Shown: positions 11,901 to 26,900 of the stretch, piece by piece
Layout: every line of letters begins with the position of its first letter
Numbering within the stretch: the first letter of the stretch is position 1
NCBI GenBank assembly: GCA_947396885.1
Contig: OX377206.1
Location: forward strand, 8,129,050-8,193,049
DNA length: 64,000 nt
Direction: 5' to 3'
DNA from: Heligmosomoides polygyrus polygyrus
Taxonomy: Eukaryota; Nematoda; Chromadorea; Rhabditida; Heligmosomidae
The notes under the pieces: generated by a model
Database searches by the model: none
Told to the model about the DNA's origin: nothing
The model's input: only the letters and a program-made list of their open reading frames with translations
Made by a program: the position numbers and the translations under genes

Positions 11901-14900
11901 GAGGATTGAATAACGCCATCCTTTATCCTTTATCCTTTATCCTTTACGACAATTTATCGTGTTGATGCCTTCAAAAAATAACGAGCATCTCACACCCAAG
12001 TGCGAAAACACTGTTGAACTGCTTCTAGTTTACGGTGTCGTTCTTTTATTAGCAGAACTATTTTGTGGTAAAGCTCGACATAATCAACCCGCATGCGATG
12101 CGCCATGCATTCCACCACCATGTGATATCGTGGCAGTAATTTGAAGGCGTAGTTGGCCTATACAGTGATTTGTGATGGCCGATCGCTGACTAAGTAAACG
12201 AGGTTTCTCCTTCTGGAACAAGACTGATAGCCATTCACCGAACCCAGGGGAACAAAAGGCTTGGTTGGTTAGGGCGGGAATCGAGCCATAAATCAATTGT
12301 TGCTACACCTGAGAGCTGCAATCTCCGTCGGCGAAGCAGTGGTCTTCTTAGGGGTGAAGCTCGAAATAGCAAAATATTTCTTTACAGCATCTCCGGCTTT
12401 AAGCCCTTCTTCAGGTCCAGAATAACTTGATCTGGAGCGACTGGGGCGACGGATGTAGTTTGGTGTACGTAAATAATTACGCATTTCACACTACATCCTT
12501 CGCCGCAGTCGGTCCCGTCGCTTTTGTCGCTTTTGTCGCTCTTGTCGCGAAGTATGAACAGGCGCTAAGGCCATGCAATGAGGTCAAATTGATCGATCGC
12601 GTCGCACAATCACAACACATCGTACACGTGGCGTCGCGTCGCGACGAAGTATCAACATCAAAATCCCTAAGCCTGTCGCAAGAACAGCTGATCTTAATGG
12701 AGCGCCATTTTGTGAGTGGGGCGCGGAATTCTCTCGGGTTTGAGGTTATACCCGCGAGGTTCGTCAGGTGTTCTCGACCGACTGATTTGCCTACGATGTA
12801 TCGGGTAAGGTTTATCATTAATGTCTAACCATGGCTACGTCTACCTCCTTACCCCTGTATACGTCCCTGGCAGTGGCTGTTACTGGAATTCGAAATAAAT
12901 GTTATCCACCAGCTCCAAACTGCCTTCATTGCAACCATTTGATGTTTCTTTTTGTCTAATTCGTTTATCCAGGAATACCTCCTAAATCATTCAGGTGATA
13001 AAAATCATTGCGCTCGGCTTCACCGGTCCTTCTGCATACCTGTCGGACACGTGGAATCGGTTGGATTTCTTCATCGTGATGGCAGGGTTCGTGGTTTACA
13101 CTAGTCGTGCTTATTCAAAGCAGTGCATATAGTTATCAGTTTCAATTTTTATTTACCATACGTTTTTGTTTAATAAAAGATAATAAAAATTTATGGTCAA
13201 TAATACATATTTAAACAACAACAATGAAAGAGGTGAAAGCGAAAGGATCAATGGAACGTCATGGATTGTTTATTTAAAGAGTTCTGTTGATGGCAATCTT
13301 CAAGACCTGTTTGCTGATTTTCCGTAGAATTTATGCGAGTTTTGAACTGAACAGACAACATAGATCTGCATTATCATCGCATTTCCTGCAGAAAATTTAC
13401 ATTTCTCCAAATATACCATTTTCACATCGAAATGGAACTTTTGAAATCAAATTGAACGTCTTCTAAATCGAAACGTGCTTTTCACGGGTTAGATTACAGA
13501 CACTACAGAGATGTGTAGAACAATTTTTGTTCGAGGAAAATTTGGTATAACATTTTTGAAATTTTTCAGTTCAGCTGCCCGAATGAGTGTAATAATTTTA
13601 TAAAAGTTTTCGTTTGAGGAAAAATGGTATGCTAAATTTTGTTTCAAAGCATAACAAGGTTACAATCATTTACTGCATTAAAAGACCAGATTGCGCCATG
13701 CACTCGAGAAGCTCGTCGCGATTGATTGATGGTTCAAGTTCTGCTTACTTGAGAGTGAGAATATGTGTCTTTTGACAACTGTTTTTGTTTTATCGTTTAC
13801 AGGTGTGAAACTTAATGCAAATAGCAGTTTTGCTGCAAATCGAATGAAAACCGAGACGTCTTGGACGAGTACATGGCGCAATCTCTTCTTTTACAGCGCT
13901 AAAAATTGCCACCTCCTGTTCTTTAAAACAAGCTGTAAACCATTTTTTCTCACAAAAAAATGAGAATTTTATAAAATTTCAAGCAAAGTGTTCACTTATT
14001 GGATAAGTGAGTTAAAACTTCAAAGAATATAATACTAAAATTTTCCTTGAACAAAAGAAAAAATATTCTAACCTTTTTGGAGAGTAATTGGTTTAGTGAA
14101 GATTTGGAAGAGTTCGCTTTGATTTTAAAGTCTTTAGTCTTTAGCTTAGAAGAGTGTCCAACTTGACGTGAAAAGTGTCCATTTTGCTTTCAAAAATGCC
14201 CACTTCGACGTGAATATGCTATGTATAGTTGAAAGATAGATCTAGCTTATTTCTTAAGCATTCTTTTCCAGAATAGCAGAGTTCCTGTTGCAAGAGTATC
14301 TGGGTGGCAACATCAATCTCACTGCCATACGAACGGTACGAGTGTTACGACCACTTCGAGCGGTGAATCGGATACCATCGATGAGGATTCTTGGCAAGTC
14401 CATCCTGTCTTTACTTCTGATACAGTTTTGAACATGTCTAATTTGATGCCAAAATAAATCTCAAGGGATCATAAGGAGATGTAACTAGCACTGGTTGTGC
14501 TCGAATGACCTAATCGAATAGGCATTCGAATGTTTTCCATTTGAGTTTGAACACTGGAATTCGAATATTCAAAAAACCGCGTTTTTCGAATGTGTTCGAA
14601 TTCGAATATTGAGAAAAATGGCATTTTTCAAATGTACTCGAATTCGAATATTCGAAATTTGTGAGAATTCCAAACCATTCAAATATTCGAAAAAAACTTG
14701 AGAGCACAACTATAGTATATGTACTAGCCAATCAGAGCCCAGACAAACATAGTCAAGCGAGAGACTACGTCTAGAGGAGAGCGCGGAAAAGCGAGAGAAA
14801 GAAACAGCGCTTATCTGCGCGGAACGCAGACAAACGGACTTCATGCGTGTCGAGGACAATTTTTATCAATAATGAATCTCCTGTCTAACTTTTTTTCTGT

Positions 14901-17900
14901 CTTCCCCCTTAGTTTAGTACCTTAGTCTGCTTATATCGGAACATTGATGCGTTAGATGGCCGATACTCCGAAGTTTCCTCTGCTAGCCAGTTCATCTCTA
15001 CCACATGTAGTGTGAAACATTGGAAAATTCATGTCGTGAAAGCTCACTGAGGGATGTGGGGTCACGCAGCTGGTGCGGGAACGCGTCGTTGATCCTACTC
15101 TTATCGAAACAGCCAGTCAGGTGCTCTACTCGTTTTAGCCGGTACCTGATTGGCTTTTCAAAATTTGGGCTGTAGCTGAGCAGTGAGCGAAACTAGTAGT
15201 AATTCCGGCTGCTTTCAGTGAATCTTCTGCTGGATACACTGCCGATGTTGGGCAATGTTTTGCTGTTATGTTTCTTTGTATTTTTCATTTTTGGAATTGT
15301 TGGCGTTCAGCTGTGGGCGGGTCTATTACGGTAGGTTTTTTGTACTACTATTCGAAAAAGTATGAAGCCTCAAACAGTACCGTGTTCAGAAACCGATGTG
15401 TGATCAATTTACCAAAAACTATATCAGAGAATCAAAGCGCGCTATTCAATGATGTCAAATTAACCAGGTTCGTTACACATCATTTGTAGGTAGTAAAAAC
15501 ATACATCACTTGTCCTTAATGTGGCCTACATGGCTAGTCAGGAGCGCGCCAGGCAATCACAGCCAGCCAGAGCGCCGACCGAACTGGTGCCAGCCAATCA
15601 GGGCACCGACCATGCACGTCCAGTCATGCCTACTCCTAGCGGCATGACGGCTCTGGCGTGCTCTCCGTAGCCGTGTAGGCCACATTCATGACTACTAGAA
15701 GAAGTACATTCTAATTCACTTATTTCAGGTTCTATATTCCCGAGGATACCTCGTTAGAGTACATATGTAGTCACGCAGATGCAAACGGGTTGCACACCTG
15801 CTCCAATCTTCCTCCGTATACTGTAGATGGAGTAAAGTACGTCGAGGATTTATCATGCCATTCTAAAGCTCGAACCATAGTGTCTACCTAGCCATTTCAA
15901 AAAAAATCATATTTTTAGGTGCAATTTAACTATAGACGACTATGATCAAGTTAGTGACAAAGCGTGTATCAACTGGAATATCTACTACAACGAGTGTCAG
16001 GTGAGAACCGTTCCCTTATCTTTTGCCGCTGTTCAATTTTTCTTTTGTTCTTCCTTCTGAATACTTTCAATAAATATATGTGGATATTTTATTTTAGAAA
16101 ACCTAATACAACCTGATCGCGCGCATGTTTATTGATTTGGTAGTTATTGATTCACATCCGCGCGCAAAACCGGCGTCGCTTTCTGGCACGATGGGAGCGT
16201 ATAGCGTGCAGGTTACGCCCGACGCGATGAAATGATAAGCTACAAAATCGATTCATCGCGTCGCACGATCGATATGAGACCATGTCATTACAGTCGCTCG
16301 CACACTAAACACGCGAGCACTTAATGTAAGCAAAAAAAAACTGCTAAAAATTCAGAATTTCGTGCTCTTAGAACCAGATAATTCCTTTAGTTCGGAGACC
16401 ACCCCATTATTAACTTAGTATTACCTTTACCCTATTGCAGTTGAATATTTCTCGATTTTCAGGTCATGCAACGGAACCCCTTTCAAGGCTCAGTGTCATT
16501 TGACAATATAGGATTCGCATGGGTAGCGATTTTTCTTGTAAGTTGTCTACTCTGTTGTTTACTATATTTTCTATAGTAATTATTGGCTAATAATTAATGT
16601 GTTCTACACGGGGAGGTGGCGCGACTCCATAACCAATCAGGGCACTGACCGTACAGGCTCCAGCCAATCAATACTCCGATAATACTCACACCCTGTAGCA
16701 ATGTATCAACCACATTTCAGTTTGCTTTATGTTGTGCTTGTTCCCTTTCTCCACATCTAGGCCGCATCAACGACTAGCCCCATTTGTGTGAAGTCAATAG
16801 TACGAATCACTTATGTACATGCTATGCTGTATGCTGACGGGGGAACTCGAACAAAAATGTGATCTCCTAAAAGTTGGGTTCTAGTTGAGGAGCTACGAAT
16901 TAAATACTAACTGATACAGTCAAGGAAGCGTATTGATCAAATGGCGATCAAAATTTGAATGTCTTTGGTAGAGGCATTGTGCTCACCAACTGCTACATTT
17001 TAATGTGCTCCTTATTCATATTAAAACTGATGATAGGGTAGCTTTTTATAGGGCGGTATGTGCACAGCAGGCTGTATAGAAAAAAGGTTACATTAACGAG
17101 TTTTTTCATTCCAGGTTAAGGTTTGAATTTCGAATGACTGTTATTCTAGTCTGTGCGTTCGAATTCGAATATTCGAGAGATTTTCGAATGAATTTCAATT
17201 CGAGTACTGATGAAATCGCGTACTCAAGTGTGTTGGATATTTGAATACGCCGAAAAATGACCTTTTTCCTTAAATATATTCAAATTCAAATGTGTGAAAA
17301 TTGTGACCATTCGAAGAGTTTCGAATATTCGGAAATTCTGTGATAACTTAACTATATTATATAGGAATTCAACAAATCTAAATTTTTTGTTATTCGAGTA
17401 TTTGAAAATTTCTAAGAAGTCACAGTTATTAAAGTATTCGGAAGGTTCCATTCAAATGTTGAACGCTTCAGATAATAGTGCTATGCTGCTATGCTCCAAT
17501 GTCCTATTCGAATGGACAATGTCAAAGACACCTTCGAATCAGGCGTGCACATTTAACGGCTAACGATTCAATGAATTCCACGAATTAACGGCTTTTTTTC
17601 ATTAAAATCTGGTTTAGCGACTTGACGGAAATTTTCAGAAGTTTAACTGAATTTTTAATGGACTTTTCTCAATAAGTTTATCACTTTTCCTGTTAGTCTA
17701 CACTAATATTTTCATTAATATTGCAGGCCTCACAGCCCTATCTTTCGCCTCTGAAAAAACGGTTGAACCCAAAACAAACCACAAAAAACCACAACAAACC
17801 AGAAAAACACATCTAAATGGCGGCAGGATATTGCGCTCCAATGCCAATCTGATTGAGTTTGATCTAGAGGCTTGCTCTTCACCACTTTTCCTGAACGCTA

Positions 17901-20900
17901 ACATTCGACTGATGGGCTTTTAATGCTTTTTTTTTAAATAATTCTTTCGGTACTTAGCGGGCTGGTACCGGTATCGAGACTGTGCATGCTCGTAGAACAG
18001 TCACGCTAAATGGTTTCGCACAAAATAGGAAAAGAAGAAAATTTCAGAGTCCTCCTGATCTAGCATACATTTTAAGAAGCCTGGCGGTGCGATGCGGGCA
18101 ACAGCCCGCCAAGTACCGTTCTCCTAAATGATAAAATTTCGTATTCGCGTTCCTCTTCCACAATCTGAAGATAATTTATTGCTGAAAGCTGGTTTATTTT
18201 GCTGTCCACCCTTTGTTTGGGCTGAATTCTTAATGTTAAACTGTAATATGTTACGTTCCTAGAATTTTAGTCTTGACCTGTTGAGTTCGAGCACAGAACG
18301 TTTTTATTTATGCTTTAACACATTTGCTTAAGCCTGGACCGGCTGATAAAGAGGCTATAAGCTGTTACAGGGTGTTTTGTTGCGATCAAAACTCTTGCGC
18401 CAGGCGGGACTCGAACCCGCATCTTCTGCTTTCCGGGCAGCGATGTTCGCTTTACACCACCGGCGCTGTTTGTGGGTGCGTTATCACGGTGGGTGCTGAC
18501 AGACCTGGAGGATATCGCGGACGTTACGTGCGGTCAAACAGCGCCGGTGGTTTAAGGGCCTCTACAGAGTCTCGCGGCAGCACCCCGAGAACTCGTCCAT
18601 ATAGCTCCCGCCGCAGTGGGACCCATGCTGCCACTGTGGTGGAAGCCGCGACGCGGACGAGTTGTCGCGGAGCCGCCTCACGCAAAGGTACCCGAGGGCT
18701 GCTGCAGTTCACGGCGGCTCTCACCCGCAGCGCCAGGAGCTGCGGGTGAGAGCCGCCCGCCGGTCACCACCCGCCGTCATGGCGGGTCCGCGGCACCCGC
18801 AAGACTCTGCTGCCGGCCTAAGGCGAACATCGCTGCCCGGAAAGCAGAAGATGCGGGTTCGAGTCCCGCCTGGCGCAAGAGTTTTGATCGCAACAAAACA
18901 TCCTGTAACAGTTTTTATTTATTTATTTTATTTATTTATTCAACCACATAGTTGTGCGCCCAATACCAAGCGTTAAACACAAACATTAGAACACAGCGAC
19001 ATTAATAATGGCAAACTATTAACCAAGCTGTACATACGGAACCTTTTCCTGATTTTTTTCTAATGGGAAAAAATAGTTCGCAGCTAGCTGTCTTTTTTGA
19101 AGATGTTCAACGATCTACCTTCCGGAAATTTAGTGAAAAATTTCCGTTAAAAAAATCGTTTAAAGTTTAGCGTTTAGGATTTTGTGTGTACCACTAATTC
19201 GCATGATGCTTTTACTAATTTTAACATTCGCATTCCAACATTCTAGTCGTTTTTTCAATCATACTCGTATTTGATTGCTCAGGAATTTGACTATTTTCGA
19301 ATGTATTCAAATTCGGATGCTCAGGAATTCGCATTTGCAGATGTTTAGCAAATGACCGTTACAACGATAACATTTCTTCAGGTGATATCGCTCGAGGGAT
19401 GGACAGATATCATGTACTACGTCCAAGATGCCCACTCTTTCTGGAATTGGATCTATTTTGTTCTTCTCATAGTTGTAAGTTTTGTTCTGTGAGTCCTTGC
19501 ATGTTGATCCTGAATTAAAATTGAATTCGTGTCTATTTCAGATAGGTGCTTTCTTCATGATTAACTTGTGCCTTGTCGTAATAGCGACACAATTCGCTGA
19601 GACAAAGCGACGAGAAACGGAGCGAATGCTTCAGGAGCGGAAGCGATTGCAAAGTCGAAGTCCGGACTCTATATGTAGGCCTTGTATTTCCTGTATTATA
19701 GAATGGAATCTATGCTAATCGAGGAGAATATACTGATTTTTTTTCGGTTAGGTGAGGAAAGCAGCAGCTCATCGGAACAAGGTTAGCTGGCATCTTGCTT
19801 GCTGTCTTGGGTGCAGCTCTAACTCAGCTTCATTGTAGTACTAGTACTGAAATTTTTCCCGCGATGATAAAATAAAAAAAGGATAAAGGACGGCGTCATT
19901 CAATTCCCTTTGGGATGCGCCACGCATTCTACTTCTTCGGGATATCGTCGAGGCGATTTGAATGCGTATTTGGCCATACAATGACTTGGCCATGAACAAG
20001 TCAGCGCTTTATCCTTCCCAAACAAGTCTGGTACCAATTCACCGACCCCGGAAGGATGGAAGGCTTGGTTGGCCTGGGCGGGGAATCCGAACCAGGAACC
20101 TGGTATCGGGTGCAGACGACAGCCGGCGCCTCCTCCGACTGCGCTCCCCGCGCCGACGATAATGTGAAGATAAAAATATCAGCTTGAAGCAGCTTATCTT
20201 AAACGCAAGAGTCAGACTTATTCTGACTATATTTGAACTCTCTAAAATTTTCCACGTTGCTTTCGGCTCAAAATTTTATTTTATTGTGAAACCTCTCGAG
20301 CAAACATTTCTATTGATGAATATGTTTCATTGCGATAAGGAGAATAAAGGCTAACGGAGAGCGATATTCAACCCTGTTTGGAATGCGCCATGCATTCTAC
20401 TTTTGCGGGATATCGTAGAGACAATTTGAATGCGTATGTGGTACAGTTACAAGCAAATATATTCGAATAATTACGTGCATAGCCAAATCTTCGTTATTTC
20501 TAGATTTTCGAATATTCATTAAATCAAAAGAAAGGGAACTATATTTGGATATTGTTCGAAAATCAAATATTTCTTTAAGTTTATTTGAAACTCCAATAAT
20601 TTTATTCGAATATCGGGTAGGCTTCAAATCTTCAAGCACAGAACCTGATTCGAATAATTGAATAAACGAAAAATGGGGCCTATTCGATTTTTGGTCACTC
20701 GAAAAAATTGATGAGCGAATAAACTTCTTCGTACAAAATTTGTCGACTTCGAATTTATTCGTTCATTCATTCGTTATATAAAATTTCTCAAAAGCACAGC
20801 TATAACATCTGAAAATAGTCTACGGTGGCCCGCCAATGGAAACGTCAGTGCTTTATCTAATTCAGATAAGTGTGATGCCATTTCATCGATGCCGCAGGAA

Positions 20901-23900
20901 TGGAAGGGTTGGTTGGCATTGGCGGGTTCCAAACTAAGAACGTTGATCCACGGAACATGTGACGCACGGCACCTCCTCCGGCTGCGCTGCCACGTGCCTA
21001 GGGCGATAGTCGACGTAAAACCGGATTTAAGTTACCCAGCGCGCTTCATTTTACTCGATAAGGCTTATGTTATACTCCCGCGGAAGCATTCGCGGACGGG
21101 CGGGGATCGCGCCGAGATCCCCCACCTGGCCAATCGCCGCGCTCCGTCACGCCCGCCATCCGCGGTTCGCCGCCGGCAGACGGCGAGAGGGCTGTTATAC
21201 TTCCCGCCCGCGGTAGAAATAAGGCGTAGTTGTCACCATTTTTGCAAAACTTCTTCCACTTTATTGACTAGTGTGTTAACCTATCGAACGCTGCAAGTGC
21301 GCAATTAATTTGATACAAAACGCTCGAGACAGACCCCACAAGACTGACGAGTTTGATCATAATTCGTTGCTCTTATGATGTGAAATAAAGCGCAGTCTGT
21401 AGAATAACACTTCTAACTGGCTATTGTTAGTTTGAAAATAAAATTGTATTCTTAAAAATCTTAGAAACTTCATCTGATTTCAGCCGGAAGCGGCAGTGAC
21501 GCCGGCGGCGCATCCTCCAAGGAGGAAGGCGGTGATACCGTTTACGCCGCGATCGTTCGCTTCATCGGTCACACATTCAGAAGAACGAAACGGGCCGTGA
21601 AACGGGTAAGTAGTGGTGCCTACAGTATTGCGGAGTAGAAAAATTGAAGTTGAAAAATAAGCGGAGGTCAGCTATTTTCCTCGAATAGGGAAGAACAAAG
21701 CTGGCGGTCAAACAACGGGCAGCTTATTACATTGATTACGTTCCGATGTTCAGTCTCTTGCCTAGTTTTCCGAGTTTGGAACCCACACATGACCGCTGGA
21801 GCTAATGGCACACAGCCCTTGTTTATACTTACGCTACCACGTGGCGAGGCATCATGATCGCTATAAATATCGATTTTTGCGTCGCTCGATCGATATCTAT
21901 TCCTATAATGGTGCCACGCTACGCAGCGGCACAAATGTAAACTAGGGCTTAGCCAAAAGACCTGATTGTACCGAAAAAAGAGCTAGTAAAATAATGAAAC
22001 TTCGTGTTTTCAGAAATTTAACGCCTATNNNNNNNNNNNNNNNNNNNNNNNNNNNNNNNNNNNNNNNNNNNNNNNNNNNNNNNNNNNNNNNNNNNNNNNN
22101 NNNNNNNNNNNNNNNNNNNNNNNNNNNNNNNNNNNNNNNNNNNNNNNNNNNNNNNNNNNNNNNNNNNNNNNNNNNNNNNNNNNNNNNNNNNNNNNNNNNN
22201 NNNNNNNNNNNNNNNNNNNNNNNNNNNNCAAAGCATTCCTTTCGGTCAATCATTTTTACTTCTGCTGTTTACAAAGAGTTAAATTCCCAATACGGTGCAG
22301 CAACGGTTTTCTCGGTAGACGTTAAAACAGTCATTGAAACAGTTTCTTTCCCTTTGCTAGAACTGCTGAGCAAATTTTCTTTTGCTGGGAAGGGACATTA
22401 TGTAGTTTGTTTCTGGAGAGCTGGCGTGATGTAAATGAGGCGCTTCCGCAATCATCCATTGTTTCAAGAACACAGAAAATGTGTTTCATTTTTAGGAATA
22501 TAATACAAGATGTAACCATACATGCGTGGTGAATATATTGCTTGACATTCTTAGCTCTACAATGCTCAACGACCTAGTAGACGTTTAAGCTGAAGGTGAT
22601 TGATTCGAGGCAGACCTATCCCGTGGGTGGCTATCTAACCACATTTCTTCGCTCCTATGGGTTACAGAATTCGGACACACTCTTGCAGCTAAGTGTTATG
22701 ATGATCTGTTTCACCTAACGTGCCGTCGAACACACCATAGTGAGTTTTGATGATACAACGTGGGCACTCTTGCACTCCAGCATTAGAGAGCCGCCGAGTA
22801 GTAATTCTTCCCAAAATGCTCCATCCACCTCAGACAATATAAAACATCCTCATTCCGTCGTTCCGCAGCTATATTAACCAATAGTTGGGGAGGGAAACCT
22901 TTCGCTCGAGGTCCCTCTGGTCTTCTAGCCATCAGTGTCAGCGACGTCTATATTTTCCCGTTCCGCATGTCAGAGCACTTCTTATTCGGAGAACAGGAGG
23001 GGCTTTTAACATATTTTTCGTCTAGTTTGTTTTTTGGAATAGGGTCGTTCAGTGTGCACTCGGCGCGCGACGCGGCTCAATGCTAAGCTGTTGTATCGAT
23101 TGGGCGACGCGAATGATCAATGTGGGGGCCTACCACTGCTGATCCTTTGGCATCCGTCGGAGTAAAACCTGTCGCGGCTCTAGGTCAGCGGTTGTCAGCT
23201 AAACATATATGTGACTGACCCACCTAATCCAGGATGACTTGGCATTTCATCGTCAACATGGAATTTGTAGCAAAAGCTCCTTTTTACGCCCATAAACGAT
23301 TTTAGCGTATATTTTCAGATTGACTAGCACAAGTTTGTCCACCGGTTCGTCGCCGAATAAGTGATACTGATTGCGATCACTTGTGATAATGTGTCTGTGT
23401 GTCATTTTCTCCCCACATGTGTCTTCAACTCAGTTTTCGTTGAATCCGATCTGAGAGTGTCTCCCATACCGGTATTATTGTTGTTGTACTGCTTGGTGTA
23501 ATATTATTACAAGCATACCAACGTCTCGTTCGCAGTTCTTTTCAGCGGCCTTATTTCTGCATTCTAGTTTCGCATTTCACCTGCATTTCACACTGTCCTT
23601 ATAATGTTTCTTATTATTACTGTGGTGATGACGGTGATTATAATTATTATTGTTCACGATCGCGCACGGTATGTATTTGTACGATGATCTAGTCATATTG
23701 ATCAGTTGAATCCGTTTCCTGAATTCACTTGCAATGATCTACGATTTTCATTTACATTTTCATGTAAATATATTTTCCTGCGTTATGTAGCTGTTATATA
23801 TTTGTGATTCTGGATATCTTCACTAGGACGAAAGCGGTATTGAAATGACAGAGGAGGGCGGTTGGCGGCAGAGCAGCATTCAACCCTTTTGGCATGCGCC

Positions 23901-26900
23901 ATGCATTTCACTTAGGATCTGCGGAGAAGCAGTCGACGGAAAAGCCAGCGTTTTGTCCTTCGACTACCTTTTCCTGGGAACATCTCACCATCATTTTCCT
24001 GGTGAAGTTGTTCTGAATGCGCTCAATAGGATCGACACATCTTTTTCTCTTGGTTGGGTTTAAAGAGCGTTGTTCTCGATTCCACGGCTAGTCTCACATA
24101 GAAAATGGCTCCAGACTGACTTCCACGGTTTATATGGGCTGTGGGCGGAGCCTGAGCGAAGAGACGCAGGCAGAGGTATGCAAGTGAGACTACTGGGCCT
24201 GGATTCATCAACGCGCATACCCACCGGTATGCTGGGTATAGGGGGTGGACATATCCACGATGTGGACATACCAATGATTCATGATAAAACTTACCCGCAA
24301 AATCATGAGTATATCAGTGGGTAGAGAAAGCCCTCCGGTCGTCGTGGGAACATCCGTATACCCGCGACTTGCTCGCGCACCATTGACAAAGTGGCGCTCC
24401 AGTGAGATCAGCTGTTCTCGCGAGAGGCCCAGTTGTACTTTACCCTTGATTCCGTTCATGAATACGAATCGTACCCCATCAAGCAAGGTCTATAGATAGA
24501 GATACCGTAAGGGAATCGTACCACTACCCACTGCTGGTAGTGGGTACGAATCCCTTACGATATCTCTATCTACATATAGTCCTTGCTTGATGAATCCGGG
24601 CCCTGGTTACTAGTATCAATTATTTGATTAAAAAATATACAGTAACATTCCTCGACTGGGATTCCACTCATTCACATACATACCACACTGGCAATCGGAG
24701 AAAATGAAAACTAGGGCGGGAACATTGCTTTTGACTTTTGAAAATTGCAAAGATGCCACGAGTGCCGTTGCAGCTGACGCGTTTGTGCACCCGTAGGTCT
24801 GATCTAGTTGAATAACTAACGCTGCACTAGAAGAAGGACAATTTTTTTAAAGCAAACGACAAGATATTTTACTCTGTTCTTTATTTTCCCCGATGGCAGG
24901 TGTGGAGTGCTAGCCAGAAATATCTCACTCATAAAATGTTGTTTCTCTTCAATAAAATAATTGTCACTGTCCCGAAATGCTTGATGCCACCAGCTGAGGA
25001 AGTACCTCCTATTCTGGAATCAGAAGTTGCTCATGCCATCAGAAGTATGAAGCCGGGCATTGCTCCCGGACCGGACGGCATTTCTGCTGATCTCCTTCGT
25101 GCGGGTGGCAGTGCCGTCTGCTCACTTCTTGCCATGCACTTCAACCACTACCTTCGAATTGGTAGGATTCCGGACTCATGGAAGGAGTCGAAAACAGTTT
25201 TAATCTTCAAAAAAGGTCAGCAGGAGGATATCAACAACTATCGACCCATCAATCTTCTCTCGGTTGTGTACGAGATCTTCACCAAGATACTGCTTAACCG
25301 CATGGAGCGTTGCTTGGATGAATATCAGCCAGTTGAGCAAGCAGGGTTTCGCAAGGATTTCTCCTGCATGGACCATATTCAGACTGTCTCACAGCTCATC
25401 GAGAGGAGCCGCTAATACCACCTCCCACTTGTCCTTGTCTTCGTGGATTACCGGAAAGCGTTCGACTCTGTGGAAATCATCGCCGTTTTGAACGCACTTG
25501 TGCACGCTGGTATACCATCGCCCTACATCCGACTTCTCGACGAATGCTTCTCGAACACATCGACTACCATCCAGTATACTTGTGTCCTTCCAAAATTTTT
25601 TCGAATAAACGAATAATCGAATATATTCGGTTTCACGAAAAACCGAATATTCGAATAATGAATATACTCGAATTTTGGACCTTGTCGAATATTCGAATAA
25701 TGAATATATTCGAATTTTGGACCTTGTCGAATATTCGAATAATGAATATATTCGAATTTTGGGCCTCGTCGAATATTCGAATAATGAATATTTTCGAATT
25801 TTGGGCCACACCGAATATTCGATTGATGAATATTCGAATATTGGAATTTATTCGAATATTCGTTTGAAATTATTCGATTCGTTCCGAAGTATACGACAGA
25901 TGTATTTGAACTGAAAGTCAAATTGAGCCCTAGGCTAAATGCCTTTTCTAATTTCTTCTGGAAGATCGTGTCTTCAATTTTCAAATCCAAACTTTTCTAA
26001 TCTTAATGAATTCCGACCGTTACGCACAACTGACATAGTGCCACAAAATTTATCAACAGCGAATACTTTGGTTGAAATTGTAGATATTCTACGGCTTCTA
26101 ATGACCCTCGTAAAGCAAGTACAGAATTAAACGTAATCTCAAACACGACATGTTATTTAAAGGAATTCGCACGAAAACAGAACAATGGAAAAGCAGATGT
26201 GGGCCTGCAAAAACACATTTTCCAAAAATAACAGATACACTGAAAAGTTGTAAATCATAATTGGCGACAAATCCACGCTTTCATTACGATTTCATGATGA
26301 CGATTCCGATGAATTTTCTTCTTCATCGGGAGAAAGAACGCTTTCCCAGCATGCCTTACCTTGATCTGAAGACTGACAGAATAGGAATCGTTTCCTTCCA
26401 ACATTAATGCGCTATGGTGTAATTACGTACTCCACGCTCCGTATGCCGCTCCGGTAGTTCCCGTCGTATGAACAGACGACCGTTGGGATGAGAGCGACAG
26501 CGACAGCGCTCGACTGCGATCAGATTTTGGCGGCGATCACCCTTTTTTAATCAATTCGCCTGTTCTGCACGGGCGACGAGTCACTCACGTCGCCAAGTAT
26601 GAAAAGGCCCAAGGGGTGTCGAGCGCACGCTAAAAACGGTTAGACACATACACCTGCCTTCACACCAAGGTGTACAACCACTTAGTAGGGGTGACCCATA
26701 CCCCGGCCCTATTTGCGCCTACTTACACTCTAGAATCAGCAAAAATCGGCAGCACAGGAACAAACAAGAAAAGCATAATAGAACACAACCGACCGCTGAT
26801 CGATGATGTCTGCTTAATACGTATTGTGTCTTCTTTGTCTTTGATGATGTCTGCGCCCTCTCAGCTTAGAGATCGTACGTGGAAATTTTCGGGGGCCCTC

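Larger units (their letters stand above)
11545..12567. repeat. Composite inverted repeat, CCTGTTCATACTTC termini
   Basis: The left end GGGCCTGTTCATACTTCCC runs into a GCGACAA-rich stretch. The right end GTCGCGAAGTATGAACAGGC is preceded by the complementary GTCGCTTTTGTCGC stretch. The SINE copies in between make it a nested structure. The same termini recur near 57531 and at 60664-60827. Confidence 0.55.
11319..12994. other. Intron with a composite inverted repeat and SINE copies
   Basis: Contains inverted arms near 11546 and 12565 (GGGCCTGTTCATACTTC and its complement) around a SINE at 11648-11952 and a minus-strand SINE fragment at 12085-12300. No exon seen. Confidence 0.55.

Noticed and set aside
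25389..25990. Protein with repeated [11 protein letters not shown] units
   Set aside because: Translation of the TTCGAATA tandem array; no splice or start context, and the same occurs on both strands.
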